From Marinicauda algicola (lineage in GTDB: Bacteria; Pseudomonadota; Alphaproteobacteria; Caulobacterales; Maricaulaceae): DNA of 64,000 bases. Made by a program: the position numbers and the translations under genes. Within the stretch, counting starts at the first letter, position 1. Each line of letters begins with the position of its first letter. A model generated the notes under the pieces. It had not been told where the DNA came from, ran no database searches, and was given only the letters and a program-made list of their open reading frames with translations. Location of the stretch: contig NZ_CP071057.1 in the NCBI RefSeq assembly GCF_017161425.1, forward strand, positions 124,001 through 188,000. The letters run 5' to 3'. Below, one piece after another: positions 36,329 through 45,498 of the stretch.

Positions 36329-37665
36329 AGCGACCGCGCGGCAAGGGCGTGACCATGCGCCGTCGCGACAAGGGCTTTGATTCTGCCGTACTCAGCACCT
36401 CATTTTCCGGACGCGATCCGGGGCGGCGACCGGACGTTTACATACAGGCCAACAACGCCTGCGACGTCGTTGCCGCCGTTAAGCTGGCGCGCGAACAGGG
36501 ACACAAGATCAGCCTCTGCTCCGGCGGCCACAGCTGGGCGCAGAACCACCTGCGAGACGGCGGTTTGCTGCTCGATCTCTCCCGGCTCGATACGATCGAG
36601 ATTGACGCCGACGCACGCACGGCGCGCGTTGGACCTGGATGTTGGAGTGTCGATCTTGATCGGGCACTGAAGAAGCGCGGCCTCTTCTTCCCGGTGGCCC
36701 ATGCGCCCGACGTCTGTCTGGGCGGGTTCTTGCTGCAGGGCGGCTTCGGCTGGAACAGCCGCGCACTTGGTCTCGCTTGCGAGAGTGTCCTGGGTCTCGA
36801 CGTCGTGCTCGCCGACGGATCAACGGTTCACGCCAACGCCGAGCAGAACCCCGATCTTTATTGGGCGGCGCGGGGCGCCGGCCCCGGCTTCTTCGGCGCC
36901 GTCACCAGCTTCCATCTCAAATTGCATGAACGGCCGAAAGTGACGGCCATGATCATCCAAGTCTTCCATGAACGGTGGCTCGAAGACGTGTTCAGCTGGG
37001 CGCACGAGATAGGCCCCGGCGTATCGGACAGCGTTGAGTTCCAGCTCCTGATCACACCCAGGACTTTGTTCACCGGCAGGCCGGGGATCGAAGTGATCGC
37101 GCCCGTGATGGCCTCGTGTTGGAAAGACGCGCGCAGAGCGACGAGCTTCATCCACGAAAGTCCTGTCCGCAAGCGCGCCAGCGTCACCACGCCCCTCGTG
37201 CCGCTCTCGACGATGGCCATGTCCGAAACCGCCGCGCGAACACACTTCCCGCCGAAAATGCACTGGTGCGTCGACAACATGTGGACGGATGCCGCGGCGG
37301 TCGATCTCCTGCCAGGTATTCGCAAGGTCGCGGACACGCTGCCGCCGGCCCCCTCGCACGCGCTCTGGCTCAACTGGCAGCCCAGCCGCGCGCGTCCCGA
37401 CATGGCGTTTTCCATGGAAGCCAATTTCTACTTTGCCGCCTACGGCGAGTGGCGGCGCGCCGAGGACGACGCGCGCTACGGGAGTTGGGCAACCGAGCGC
37501 ATCTCCGAAATGGCGCACCTCGCCAAAGGCATCCAGCTCGCCGATGAGAATCTGGGCCGGCGCACGGCGCGCTTCATGAGTGACGCGCACCGCGCGCGTC
37601 TTGAACAGATCCGGGCCGCCTACGACCCCGAAGGCCGCTTCCACTCCTACATGACGGCACCATGA
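36325..37665 (+). CDS. FAD-linked oxidase (berberine-bridge/VAO family)
   Basis: 446 residues. PCMH-type FAD domain: SLCSGGHSWAQNHL, where the GGHS histidine commonly binds FAD covalently, followed by VCLGGFLLQGGFGWNSR and GAVTSFHLKL. The BBE C-terminal motif (RAAYDPEGRFHSY) is present. Such enzymes oxidise phenols, alcohols or amines with oxygen. Sandwiched by four-base overlaps between the TetR gene and the hydrolase gene, it probably acts in the same aromatic pathway. Confidence 0.87.
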   Translation: MKRPRGKGVTMRRRDKGFDSAVLSTSFSGRDPGRRPDVYIQANNACDVVAAVKLAREQGHKISLCSGGHSWAQNHLRDGGLLLDLSRLDTIEIDADARTARVGPGCWSVDLDRALKKRGLFFPVAHAPDVCLGGFLLQGGFGWNSRALGLACESVLGLDVVLADGSTVHANAEQNPDLYWAARGAGPGFFGAVTSFHLKLHERPKVTAMIIQVFHERWLEDVFSWAHEIGPGVSDSVEFQLLITPRTLFTGRPGIEVIAPVMASCWKDARRATSFIHESPVRKRASVTTPLVPLSTMAMSETAARTHFPPKMHWCVDNMWTDAAAVDLLPGIRKVADTLPPAPSHALWLNWQPSRARPDMAFSMEANFYFAAYGEWRRAEDDARYGSWATERISEMAHLAKGIQLADENLGRRTARFMSDAHRARLEQIRAAYDPEGRFHSYMTAP

Positions 37666-38489
37666 GAACGAGCAAACCGATCGCCGGACGCCACCTGGGC
37701 TGGTCTGAAGGGGATGTGCGCACCCGGCCATACGCGCGCTTCTGGCGCCCGCGCATGGCGCCTCTCGCGGAACATGTCCGCCTCGCCCTGGATGAAGGTC
37801 CGCTTGCGGAGCCCCTGCTGGCCCCGCTGTCGCACGCAAGCGAGATGTTCGCGGGGGATGGCGTGGAGAATGGTTTTGCACTCACCGCCGATCGCGGCAT
37901 GCGCATCGCGGTCAGCACGGAGATGCCCGATGTGACGCCTGCGATGATCGACTGGTGGTTCGGGTGGCACTCCGACAGTCCGGAACGCTACAAGATGTGG
38001 CATCCCAACGCGCATGTGCACGCGATGTGGCGAAGGCCGCCGCCCGCAGGTTCGCGGGGGCGCGCGCGCTATCTCGGGCGCACCTCGATAGTCGACGAAT
38101 TCATCGGGAGCGGGCTGCTTCGCCTGGCGATCAGCTTCATCCATCCGCACGAATTGGGCCTGTCGGATGCGACCCTGCGCGATGACATGAAGGCTACCGC
38201 CATTTGCGCCCACAGCACGTTGGCCGGTTTGCCGATCAGGGCCGGTTATCTGGTGCATCTTGTGCAGGCAAGGCCGGGGGGCAGCCTGATGCGTTCGCGC
38301 TTTTGGATTGGCGGCGCCAATGTCGCCGCGAACAATCTCCTTGCCGCGCCGATCGCAGCGATCGCGCGCCGTGAATTGAACGCTACGGAAGCAGATGCGC
38401 GCGCGTTGCTGGTCCACTGCGCCCAGGAGATGTCACATCTGGCGTCGTTTCTGCCCGAACTCTACGATGAATTTAAGGATGTGAATTGA
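37662..38489 (+). CDS. DAPG hydrolase (PhlG-like) family enzyme
   Basis: 275 residues. The pattern PAMIDWWFGWHSDSPERYK, then MWHPNAHVHAMW, and a later CAHSTLAG and HCAQEMSHLASF match the PhlG/phloretin hydrolase family, whose His and Glu residues bind zinc. PhlG cleaves the C-C bond of 2,4-diacetylphloroglucinol to release acetate. Exact substrate here is unknown. The start overlaps the oxidase stop (ATGA), making this the third gene of the operon. Confidence 0.8.
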   Translation: MRTSKPIAGRHLGWSEGDVRTRPYARFWRPRMAPLAEHVRLALDEGPLAEPLLAPLSHASEMFAGDGVENGFALTADRGMRIAVSTEMPDVTPAMIDWWFGWHSDSPERYKMWHPNAHVHAMWRRPPPAGSRGRARYLGRTSIVDEFIGSGLLRLAISFIHPHELGLSDATLRDDMKATAICAHSTLAGLPIRAGYLVHLVQARPGGSLMRSRFWIGGANVAANNLLAAPIAAIARRELNATEADARALLVHCAQEMSHLASFLPELYDEFKDVN

Positions 38490-38513
38490 CGCCGCGCTGG
38501 CGGAGAAGAATTC

Positions 38514-38789
38514 ATGATGCGCTTTGTTTTGCTGTTGCTTGCGATCCCCGTTGGCGCGCTTGTCCGGCTCGAAACGAGCTTCCAGGGTCTGCGCGTCGGC
38601 GACTTCGCGGCACGAAGCCTCAGGGTCGAGATCCGCATCCCGTTCGGGGCGGAAGGCTCGGGCGGCGGCCGGGGCTCCGCCTTTGTCGGCCCGGCCGGCG
38701 ACCGGTTCGGCTCAGCCTGGGACAGCGTGCTTACCGGCTTCGAACAGGCGGTGCTTGCACAGGACGCTTGTACCGCGGGAGCGCATTGA
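38514..38789 (+). CDS. Possible small exported protein, 91 aa
   Basis: GGAGAAG precedes the ATG, and the first 17 residues (MMRFVLLLLAIPVGALV) look like a signal peptide. The rest (RIPFGAEGSGGGRGSAFVG) has no recognisable domain. It follows the hydrolase gene by 24 bases and may be the operon's last gene. The evidence is limited to the ribosome site and signal. Confidence 0.4.
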   Translation: MMRFVLLLLAIPVGALVRLETSFQGLRVGDFAARSLRVEIRIPFGAEGSGGGRGSAFVGPAGDRFGSAWDSVLTGFEQAVLAQDACTAGAH

Positions 38790-38951
38790 GGCGCCCGACG
38801 ACCGTATCCCCTGAGAGGCAGGGGCCCCGCGCGTCCTTTCCCTCCCGGTGCGCATCGTCGAGGCGCGGCGCCATGGCCGGTCGCCACGACGCCCCGGGTC
38901 GAGCGTGGGCGACCATCCGTCCGGCAGCGCAGGTGCGGGTGTTCAACTGAA

Positions 38952-39002
38952 GATTCTTACCCGAATCGCTGATTCGAACGATGGCGTTAAGGTCGCGTTA
39001 AC
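38952..39002 (+). promoter_or_regulatory. Cell-cycle promoter: three GANTC sites and a perfect CtrA box
   Basis: GATTC (38952-38956), GAATC (38963-38967) and GATTC (38971-38975) are CcrM methylation sites within 24 bases. Directly after comes TTAA-GGTCGCG-TTAAC (38987-39002), the exact CtrA consensus spacing. A further TTAA half-site is at 39008-39011. The rest of 38790-39080 has no gene I can support. Confidence 0.75.
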
Positions 39003-39080
39003 CACGGTTAATTCCATATGGGGCCATCGAAAGCGCGTTCACTAAACGCGATCAGTTCAGCCGCCGAGGGGGAAGTCTTC

Positions 39081-39632
39081 ATGTTCATCGACACGCGCTC
39101 GGAGTTCATCTTCAGAGATCCCGACGCGCTCGAGGCCCTGCTCCAGTACGACTGGCGCACGCGCCTCGTGCTCACCGACGGCGAGGTGGTCGGCGAGCCG
39201 GGCCGGCCGGGCGCCGTACGCGGCACCGACGGCTCCTCCGCGATCCTGCGCCACATGCAGCGGCTCAATTGCATCAAGGCCCTGCACGGCGTGCGCCGCC
39301 AGGGTGGCCGGATGCGGCTGTGGCGGGTCGAACAGGTGCTCAAGCTGCAGGCCGCGCTCGATCTGAAGGGCCTCACCGGGGAGCGCATGAGCGCGTGCGC
39401 CGAGGCACTCGCGGGCCCGGCCGCGGAGGCGGTGGAGGCGGCGGTGGCCGGCTGGCGCAGGCATGTCGGCACGGCGGCCCCGTCGCCGGCCGCTCCCGCG
39501 CGACTGAGGCGCTACGAGGCCGGCCTCCTGGCCGATCCGCCGCGCGTGGCCCGCGCGGTGGAGACCTCGGTCCGCCGTTTCGTCGCCGAGAACCGGTTCG
39601 ACGCCGTCGAGGCCCCGGCCTTCCTGCTCTAG
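39081..39632 (+). CDS. Protein of unknown function under a CtrA-type promoter, 183 aa
   Basis: The ATG at 39081 has GGGGAAG upstream. The N-terminal half (MFIDTRSEFIFRDPDALEAL, then DWRTRLVLTDGEVVG) is mixed; the middle (LWRVEQVLKLQAALDLKGL) could be a helix-turn-helix-like or MerR-like helical unit. The C-terminal third is Ala-rich and helical. I do not recognise a family. The promoter in front carries a CtrA box and three CcrM sites, so it is probably cell-cycle-regulated. Confidence 0.65.
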   Translation: MFIDTRSEFIFRDPDALEALLQYDWRTRLVLTDGEVVGEPGRPGAVRGTDGSSAILRHMQRLNCIKALHGVRRQGGRMRLWRVEQVLKLQAALDLKGLTGERMSACAEALAGPAAEAVEAAVAGWRRHVGTAAPSPAAPARLRRYEAGLLADPPRVARAVETSVRRFVAENRFDAVEAPAFLL

Positions 39633-39840
39633 CAGCTGGCGGCGGGCGCTTCCCGGTTGCGGGCGGTGCCCGGGGCCTGGCTCCCCAGGTCGTTCCTGCC
39701 GTGGCGACCAAACGGGTTCCCGGCCCGCCATCCTGCACGGGGCGCCACCTCATTGACGCCTTGCATCGCGGCGCGAAACGCGCTCGCATGGCCTTTGCGA
39801 ACCTCGTTCGAGGGTGGTCAGGTGAGTGCGAAGAGGCAGC

Positions 39841-40767
39841 ATGATGAGTGAGATCCGGTTCGACGGGCGTGTGGCGATCGTGACGGGTGCGGGCGCGGGG
39901 CTGGGGCGAAGCCATGCGCTGGCGCTGGCCAGGTGCGGCGCGAAGGTGGTGGTCAACGATCTCGGCGGCTCGGTGTCCGGGGAGGGCGGCTCGATCTCCG
40001 CGGCCGAGGCCGTGGTCCGCGAGATCACCGGGGCCGGCGGCGAGGCGATGGCCCACGGCGCCAACGTCACCAGGCCCGGCGAGGTCCAGGACATGGTCGA
40101 GGGCGCGCTGAAGCGCTGGGGCAAGGTCGACATCCTCGTCAACAATGCCGGCATCCTGCGCGACAAGAGCTTCGCCAAGATGGAGCTGGAAGATTTCCGG
40201 GCCGTGGTCGACGTCCACCTGATGGGCTCGGTCAACTGCACCAAGGCGGTCTGGGAACCGATGCGCGAGGCGGGCTACGGCCGCGTCGTGATGACGAGCT
40301 CGTCTTCCGGCATCTACGGCAATTTCGGACAGTCAAACTACGGCGCGGCCAAGATGGGCCTCGTCGGCTTGATGAATGTGCTCCATCTCGAGGGCCAGAA
40401 ATACGGCATCAAGGTCAACACCCTCTCCCCGACCGCGCTGACGCGCATGACCGAGGGGCTGATCCCGGAGGAGGCCGCCAGGCTGATGACGGTCGAGGCG
40501 GTCACCGCCGGCCTTCTCTATCTGGTCAGCGAGGACGGGCCGGCGCGGACCATCCTGTGCGCCGGCGCGGGCGGCTATGCCGCGACGAAGATCTACGAGA
40601 CGCCCGGCATCTACCTGCCGCCCGAGGACCAGACGCCGGAAAACGTCGCGAAGAATTTCGCCCGCATCGTCAGCGCCGAGGGCCAGCAGGAATTCGAGCA
40701 GGGCGGCCAGCAGACCTTCAAGTTCGTCGAGTATGCCGCCAGGCATTTCGGCGTTAAGCTCGGCTAA
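39841..40767 (+). CDS. Short-chain dehydrogenase (MFE-2-like 3-hydroxyacyl-CoA type)
   Basis: 308 residues. NAD-binding TGAGAGLGRSHALALA, NNAGILRD and the catalytic Ser-Tyr-Lys set (SSSSGIYG, then YGAAK) are intact. The long C-terminal extension and NDLGGSVSG segment resemble the dehydrogenase domain of peroxisomal multifunctional enzyme type 2, which oxidises (R)-3-hydroxyacyl-CoA. A second ATG one codon later is an alternative start. Region 39633-39840 in front holds no supported gene. Converges with the hydrolase gene, stops overlapping. Confidence 0.87.
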   Translation: MMSEIRFDGRVAIVTGAGAGLGRSHALALARCGAKVVVNDLGGSVSGEGGSISAAEAVVREITGAGGEAMAHGANVTRPGEVQDMVEGALKRWGKVDILVNNAGILRDKSFAKMELEDFRAVVDVHLMGSVNCTKAVWEPMREAGYGRVVMTSSSSGIYGNFGQSNYGAAKMGLVGLMNVLHLEGQKYGIKVNTLSPTALTRMTEGLIPEEAARLMTVEAVTAGLLYLVSEDGPARTILCAGAGGYAATKIYETPGIYLPPEDQTPENVAKNFARIVSAEGQQEFEQGGQQTFKFVEYAARHFGVKLG

Positions 40768-42455
40768 GCGTCCAGCGCGAAGCGCCAGACGTCCGCGACG
40801 CCCTCCGAGCCCTGGCAGTCGAAGGCCCAGAGGGGGCCTGTCCGCGCCAGGGCGAGGTCGTGGCCGGCGCCTTCGAGGATGCGAAAGACAATGTCGCGCC
40901 GTCCGTCGGCGAGGTCGAACCGCTCCATCAGCGCCACCGCGCGCGCGGTGTCGACCACAAGGTCGCGCGATCCGAACAGGGCGAGCGTCGGCACCGGGAG
41001 CGCGCTCAGCGCCGGAGCCGGGTCGTGATCGCCGTTCAGACGCCACCAGCGCCACGCCTGCTCGTCGGCTGCGGACGCGCCGAGCATGTCCTGCGGCAGG
41101 CGCCCCGCCGCTGCGGCGTGCAAGTTCTCGTAGCGCTCGCGGGTCGCAGGCGAGGGATCGCGCGCGAAGTCGATCAGCGCGTCGAAATAGGTCCCGGCGA
41201 ATGCGAGCGTCTCCTCGTCGGCGCCTTCGGCGCCCAGCGTGCGCAAGCGGGCCTCGAATTCCTGGACGAAGGGCGAGACGGCGGGGGTGACGGCGAGCAC
41301 GGCGAAGTCGAACCGGTCCGGCAGGCCAGGCACCAGCGGGGCGATCCAGCCCCCTCGGCTGACGCCGAGAATGCCGACGCGCGTGAGATCGGGACGCGCG
41401 CTCCGTACCCAGTCGCCAACGGAGGCGGCATCGCGTGCGGTGTCGGCGAAGGCGCGCACGGCCGGTCCGGGCGTCGCGCCGTGACCGCGCTTGTCCCAGC
41501 TGATCACGGTCAGCCCCAGCGCGGCCAGCCCGTGGCGGCGGAAGGCGTCGTCTTCGGCCAGGCGCCAGTCCGAGCCCTGGACGTAGACCAGACCGATGCC
41601 GAGCGGGGCGTCATCGCGCTCGGTCATCAGGACCCGTACCGGGCCGCGCGCCGTCTCGATCACGACGGAGGTCTCCACGATCTCGAAGGCATGCCCGCTC
41701 CCCTGCGCGCCCAGCCCGTCCTGCACCATCTCGATCGTTCCCCGCCTCGCGGCGAAGCGCGCGCTGGCCGGCCCCGGCACATAGAGCCGCGAACCGGTGA
41801 AGAACCGGGAGTTGCCGGCCGGGAAGGCGGTGCGCTGACGCCCGTCATTCACGACGCGGATCACGGTTTCGCCGAACCCGCGCCGCTCCACGTGCCAGAC
41901 CGTGTCGTCGGCCGGGCCGGGCGCGTTCTCGAAACGGTACCAGCCCGGCTCGAGCGCCGCCGAATCCTCCTCCGCGATCTCGCTTGCCGCGCGCGACAGG
42001 ACGAAGGTGCCGGCGGTTCCGGCGAAGTCGATCTCGCCGCTGACGAAGCCGTTCTCGCGTTGCCCGGAGAAGCGCCGGGCGGCGCCGCTACGGCTCGGCC
42101 AGTCGAAGGCAAGCCGGTCCTCGCCAATCCGCACGCCGGCGAGGGGCGCACCAAACAGCTGCGCGGCGGGGATGTCCAGCGAGCCGGACCCATCCTCCCG
42201 CAGGCGCACGCGGAATGGAAAATCCCCCGCCTCGCCGAGATCGACCCAGCCGGCCCAGCTCGCGCCTGCCGCGGGCGGCGCCGTGCCCGGGCCGGGCGAT
42301 GGATCGCCGGGGCAGGGCGCGGCAAGGGGGGCGGCCGGAGCAGGTGCGGCGCCGTCCCCGGCGGGACTTGCTGGTGCCGGCGGGGCGGCGGCCTGCAGGG
42401 CCAGCGCGGCGAGGCCGGGCAGGGCGAGGGACGCGATACAAGAAAGTCTGGCCAC
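40764..42455 (-). CDS. Exported alpha/beta hydrolase, 563 aa
   Basis: The signal peptide (MARLSCIASLALPGLAALAL) is followed by a Pro/Ala-rich linker and a beta-rich N-terminal domain (about 65-290). The C-terminal alpha/beta hydrolase has oxyanion-region VYVQGSDW, nucleophile elbow GVSRGGW, a late acid in LFGSRDLVVD and the catalytic His in GAGHDLAL. It probably hydrolyses esters or peptides in the periplasm. Divergent, by 94 bases, from a membrane-anchored winged-helix regulator that may control it. Confidence 0.82.
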   Translation of the reverse strand: MARLSCIASLALPGLAALALQAAAPPAPASPAGDGAAPAPAAPLAAPCPGDPSPGPGTAPPAAGASWAGWVDLGEAGDFPFRVRLREDGSGSLDIPAAQLFGAPLAGVRIGEDRLAFDWPSRSGAARRFSGQRENGFVSGEIDFAGTAGTFVLSRAASEIAEEDSAALEPGWYRFENAPGPADDTVWHVERRGFGETVIRVVNDGRQRTAFPAGNSRFFTGSRLYVPGPASARFAARRGTIEMVQDGLGAQGSGHAFEIVETSVVIETARGPVRVLMTERDDAPLGIGLVYVQGSDWRLAEDDAFRRHGLAALGLTVISWDKRGHGATPGPAVRAFADTARDAASVGDWVRSARPDLTRVGILGVSRGGWIAPLVPGLPDRFDFAVLAVTPAVSPFVQEFEARLRTLGAEGADEETLAFAGTYFDALIDFARDPSPATRERYENLHAAAAGRLPQDMLGASAADEQAWRWWRLNGDHDPAPALSALPVPTLALFGSRDLVVDTARAVALMERFDLADGRRDIVFRILEGAGHDLALARTGPLWAFDCQGSEGVADVWRFALDA

Positions 42456-42549
42456 GATTGATGCTCCGCTCCATGATGACGCAACAGGTGCGAGCGGGCT
42501 TCCGCCGCCGCGCCGTCACGTTGGGGCAGCACCGGGATTACCGCAGCTT

Positions 42550-43125
42550 ATGATCGGCTTACGCGACCTTACCGATGATGTGCCGGCCCCGGCCGGGCGC
42601 TATCTCGTGTTCGCCGATCTGGTGTTCGACCGCGAGCGCGGCGTTCTTCTGCGCGAGGGCGAGGTGGTGCGCCTTGAGCCCAAGCCCGCCGCGCTGCTGG
42701 ATGCGCTGAGCCGCACGCCGGGCCGCATCTGGTCGCGCGAGGCGCTTCACCGCGAGGTGTGGAAGGACGTGCACGTCGTCGAGGAGGCGCTGCCGCGCGC
42801 CATGTCGGTGCTGCGCAGCGCGCTCGGCGACGAGGCGCGCAAGCCGCGCTTCATCGAGACCGTGCCGGGCAAGGGCTACCGGCTGATCGCGCCCGTCGAC
42901 ACCGCCCGCCCGGCCCCGCCCGGGCAGGCCCGCCTGGCCGCCCCGGCGCGCACCCTGGTTCCGGCCGCCGCCGCCGGGCTCGCCGGGCTGGTGATCGGCG
43001 CGCTCGCCGCGGCCGTGCTGGCATCCGTCCAGCCGCGTCCGGAGACTGTCGCTCCGGCCGCTCCCGGCGCGCCGGGGGCGACCGCCACCGCGCCGCAGGG
43101 CGCACGCGGCCCGGCCGTTCCCTGA
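42550..43125 (+). CDS. ToxR/CadC-like membrane-anchored winged-helix regulator
   Basis: 191 residues. The N-terminal OmpR-type winged helix covers about 15-115 ([20 protein letters not shown], then [18 protein letters not shown]). One membrane helix follows at about 137-158 ([20 protein letters not shown]), leaving a short Pro/Ala periplasmic tail. There is no receiver domain, so it is a one-component regulator acting from the membrane. The tiny periplasmic tail leaves little room for a sensor, so a partner protein may supply the signal. Confidence 0.8.
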   Translation: MIGLRDLTDDVPAPAGRYLVFADLVFDRERGVLLREGEVVRLEPKPAALLDALSRTPGRIWSREALHREVWKDVHVVEEALPRAMSVLRSALGDEARKPRFIETVPGKGYRLIAPVDTARPAPPGQARLAAPARTLVPAAAAGLAGLVIGALAAAVLASVQPRPETVAPAAPGAPGATATAPQGARGPAVP

Positions 43126-43163
43126 CCCGTTCCCTCGTTTCAAGCGAAAGAAGGACCTCCCTC

Positions 43164-44366
43164 ATGCGTGAAGCCGTCATCGTCTCCACCGCCCGCACCC
43201 CGATCGGCAAGGCCTACAAGGGCGCGTTCAACAACACCCAGGCCCAGGAACTCGGCGGGCACGCGATCAGGCATGCCGTCGAGCGCGCCCGCATCGACGG
43301 GGCCGAGATCGACGACGTGGTGATGGGCTGCGCCATGCAGCAGGGTTCGACTTTCCAGAACCCGGCGCGCCAGTGCCTGATCCGCGCAGGCCTGCCCACC
43401 TCGGTCGCCGGGATGAGCCTCGACCGCCAGTGCGCCTCCGGCATGATGGCGATCGCCACCGCGGCCAAGCAGATCGTCTCGGACGGCATGCAGATCACCG
43501 TCGGCGGCGGGCTTGAGTCCATCTCCCTCGTCCAGAACGAGCACATGAACCTGCACCGCGCCTTCGATCCCTGGATCAACGAGCACGTGCCCTCGCTCTA
43601 CATGACGATGATCGAGACCGCCGAGATCGTCGCCGAGCGTTACAAGGTCAGCCGCGAGGCCCAGGACGAGTATTCGCTGCAGTCCCAGCAGCGCACCGCC
43701 GCGGCCCAGAAGGCGGGCAAGTTCGATCACGAGATCGTCCCGCTCCCCTCCACCCAGCTGAAGATGAACAGGCAGTCCGGCGAGACCGAGCTCGTCGAGG
43801 TGACGCTGGAGACCGACGAGGGCAACCGGCCCGAGACCACGCTCGAGGCGCTCCAGAGCCTCAACCCGGTCTTCGGCAACGGCCAGAAGGTCAAGCAGGG
43901 CCGCTTCATCACCGCCGGCAACGCTTCCCAGCTCTCCGACGGCGCATCCGCCGCGGTGCTGATGGAAGCCAGGGAAGCTGAGAAGCGGGGCCTGGAACCG
44001 CTCGGCATCTATCGCGGCATCGCGGTCGCCGGCCTCGATCCCGACGAGATGGGCATCGGCCCGGTCTATGCCGTGCCGAAGCTGCTGAAGGCCCACGGCC
44101 TGAAGATCGACGATATCGGCCTGTGGGAGCTCAACGAGGCCTTCGCCGTCCAGGTGCTCTACTGCCGCGACAAGCTCGGCATCCCCAACGAGAACCTCAA
44201 CGTCAATGGCGGCGCGATCTCGATCGGCCACCCCTACGGCATGAGCGGGGCGCGCATGGTCGGCCACGCCCTGATCGAGGGCAAGCGGCGCGGCGTGAAA
44301 TACGTCGTGTGCACGATGTGCGTCGGCGGCGGCATGGGCGCGGCCGGCCTGTTCGAGGTCGTGTAG
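43164..44366 (+). CDS. Acetyl-CoA C-acyltransferase (thiolase)
   Basis: 400 residues. The acyl-accepting Cys90 is in [15 protein letters not shown] and [14 protein letters not shown] hold the catalytic His, and Cys386 in [10 protein letters not shown] is the proton-relay cysteine. Thiolases split 3-ketoacyl-CoA with CoA (degradative) or condense acetyl-CoA. With the SDR gene upstream and a phosphotransferase of the acyl-CoA dehydrogenase-linked type nearby, fatty-acid breakdown is likely. AAGAAGGA lies upstream of the ATG. Confidence 0.94.
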   Translation: MREAVIVSTARTPIGKAYKGAFNNTQAQELGGHAIRHAVERARIDGAEIDDVVMGCAMQQGSTFQNPARQCLIRAGLPTSVAGMSLDRQCASGMMAIATAAKQIVSDGMQITVGGGLESISLVQNEHMNLHRAFDPWINEHVPSLYMTMIETAEIVAERYKVSREAQDEYSLQSQQRTAAAQKAGKFDHEIVPLPSTQLKMNRQSGETELVEVTLETDEGNRPETTLEALQSLNPVFGNGQKVKQGRFITAGNASQLSDGASAAVLMEAREAEKRGLEPLGIYRGIAVAGLDPDEMGIGPVYAVPKLLKAHGLKIDDIGLWELNEAFAVQVLYCRDKLGIPNENLNVNGGAISIGHPYGMSGARMVGHALIEGKRRGVKYVVCTMCVGGGMGAAGLFEVV

Positions 44367-44417
44367 CCCGCCCGGACCATGAGGCGCCGTTGCCGGGTGA
44401 CGGCGGCCGCGACGGCG

Positions 44418-44888
44418 TCAGCGCGCCCGCTCGGCGCGCGCGAAGTAGCAACCGCGTGCCGGGCTGTGCAGATGGAGACAGGCCGCCGCCGGGTCGGCCA
44501 GCAGGCGTTCCATGACGCCGGCGAGGCGTCCCGGCTCGGCGATCTCGGCGGCCAGCATGTCGTGCGCCGCGCTGAAGGCGCGCACCGCGAGCGCGCGCCG
44601 GTCGAGCTGCTCGGGGATCTCGCCCGGCTCGGGGCGGGCCTGCTCGGCGCCTTCGCGCACGAAGACGGCGTGACGCGAGCGGAAGGGGCTCTCGGCGGCA
44701 AGGTGCTCGTGATTGACGAGGATGAGGCGCTCGCCGGGCTCGGCGTCGAGAAGGCTCACCCGGCAGGGATAGCCGGGCTTGGCATCGGCCGTGACGCGCC
44801 GCGCGCCATGGGCGGCGAGATCCGCATCGGCGAGCGCGAACAGGGCCTCGAACGGCGCGGCGGGAAGGGCATGGATCTGGAAGTTCAT
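44418..44888 (-). CDS. DUF1203 protein, 156 aa
   Basis: The DUF1203 hallmark KPGYPCRVSLLDAEPGERLI, followed by NHEHLAAESPFRSRHAVFVR, is unmistakable. The ATG at 44888 gives the usual family length. Function unknown; members are small cytoplasmic proteins. The frame is open far upstream because of high GC, but nothing there is conserved. Divergent from the membrane protein gene at 45021. Confidence 0.85.
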   Translation of the reverse strand: MNFQIHALPAAPFEALFALADADLAAHGARRVTADAKPGYPCRVSLLDAEPGERLILVNHEHLAAESPFRSRHAVFVREGAEQARPEPGEIPEQLDRRALAVRAFSAAHDMLAAEIAEPGRLAGVMERLLADPAAACLHLHSPARGCYFARAERAR

Positions 44889-45020
44889 GAGGGGGGCTCC
44901 ACAGCGACAGCGTCCCCATGCTGGGGCCGCAGCCCGCGCGTGCCCACCCGATGCTTGCGCACTTGATCCGCCTCGTGCCGCTGCGCGTATATCGGCCATG
45001 GGCTTTACAGGAGACCCCTC

Positions 45021-45443
45021 ATGACCGACTGGCCGATCACCTGGATCATCGCCGCGATCGCGGCGCTCATCGGTACGGCGATGGGGCTGGCGAGCTTCGT
45101 GCGGCCGCGCTGGGGCGCGAACGTGGTCCGCCTCGCGGTTCGCGAGGACCGGCCCGGCGGCTGGGCCGAGTTCCGCGCGAGCTACGGGCTCGGCTTCGCG
45201 CTCCTGCACGCCAGCGTCCTGCTCACGCTTGCGATGAGCGCACAGGCCGGCGAGGGCTCGGTCATCGGCACGAGCTTCGCCGTGGCGGTCTACTGGCTCG
45301 GCATGGGAATCGGGCGGCTGACCTCGATGGCGCTCGATGCCGGCAAGGGTACGCGCACGGGCTACAACCTGTTCAGCGTCGGTTTCGAGTTCGTGCTGGG
45401 CGCGATGCTGCTCGCACCGTTTGCGGGGCATATAGGGCGGTAG
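45021..45443 (+). CDS. Four-helix membrane protein, DUF4345-like, 140 aa
   Basis: Four hydrophobic segments: about 6-27 (ITWIIAAIAALIGTAMGLAS), 53-72, 80-100 and 115-135. The pattern RPRWGANVVR, then FRASYGLGFALLHAS, resembles the DUF4345/DoxX-like class. AGGAGA precedes the ATG. Function unknown. Confidence 0.75.
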   Translation: MTDWPITWIIAAIAALIGTAMGLASFVRPRWGANVVRLAVREDRPGGWAEFRASYGLGFALLHASVLLTLAMSAQAGEGSVIGTSFAVAVYWLGMGIGRLTSMALDAGKGTRTGYNLFSVGFEFVLGAMLLAPFAGHIGR

Positions 45444-45498
45444 AGCTTCCAGGAGCTTCGCCGTTCCGGGCGAACCGCGTTGGCGCGTGGCCGCCGCC

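Noticed and set aside
39657-39851. Short open frame between the CtrA-box gene and the SDR gene
   Set aside because: No ribosome site, no domain, and composition unlike neighbouring coding sequence; probably spacer DNA.
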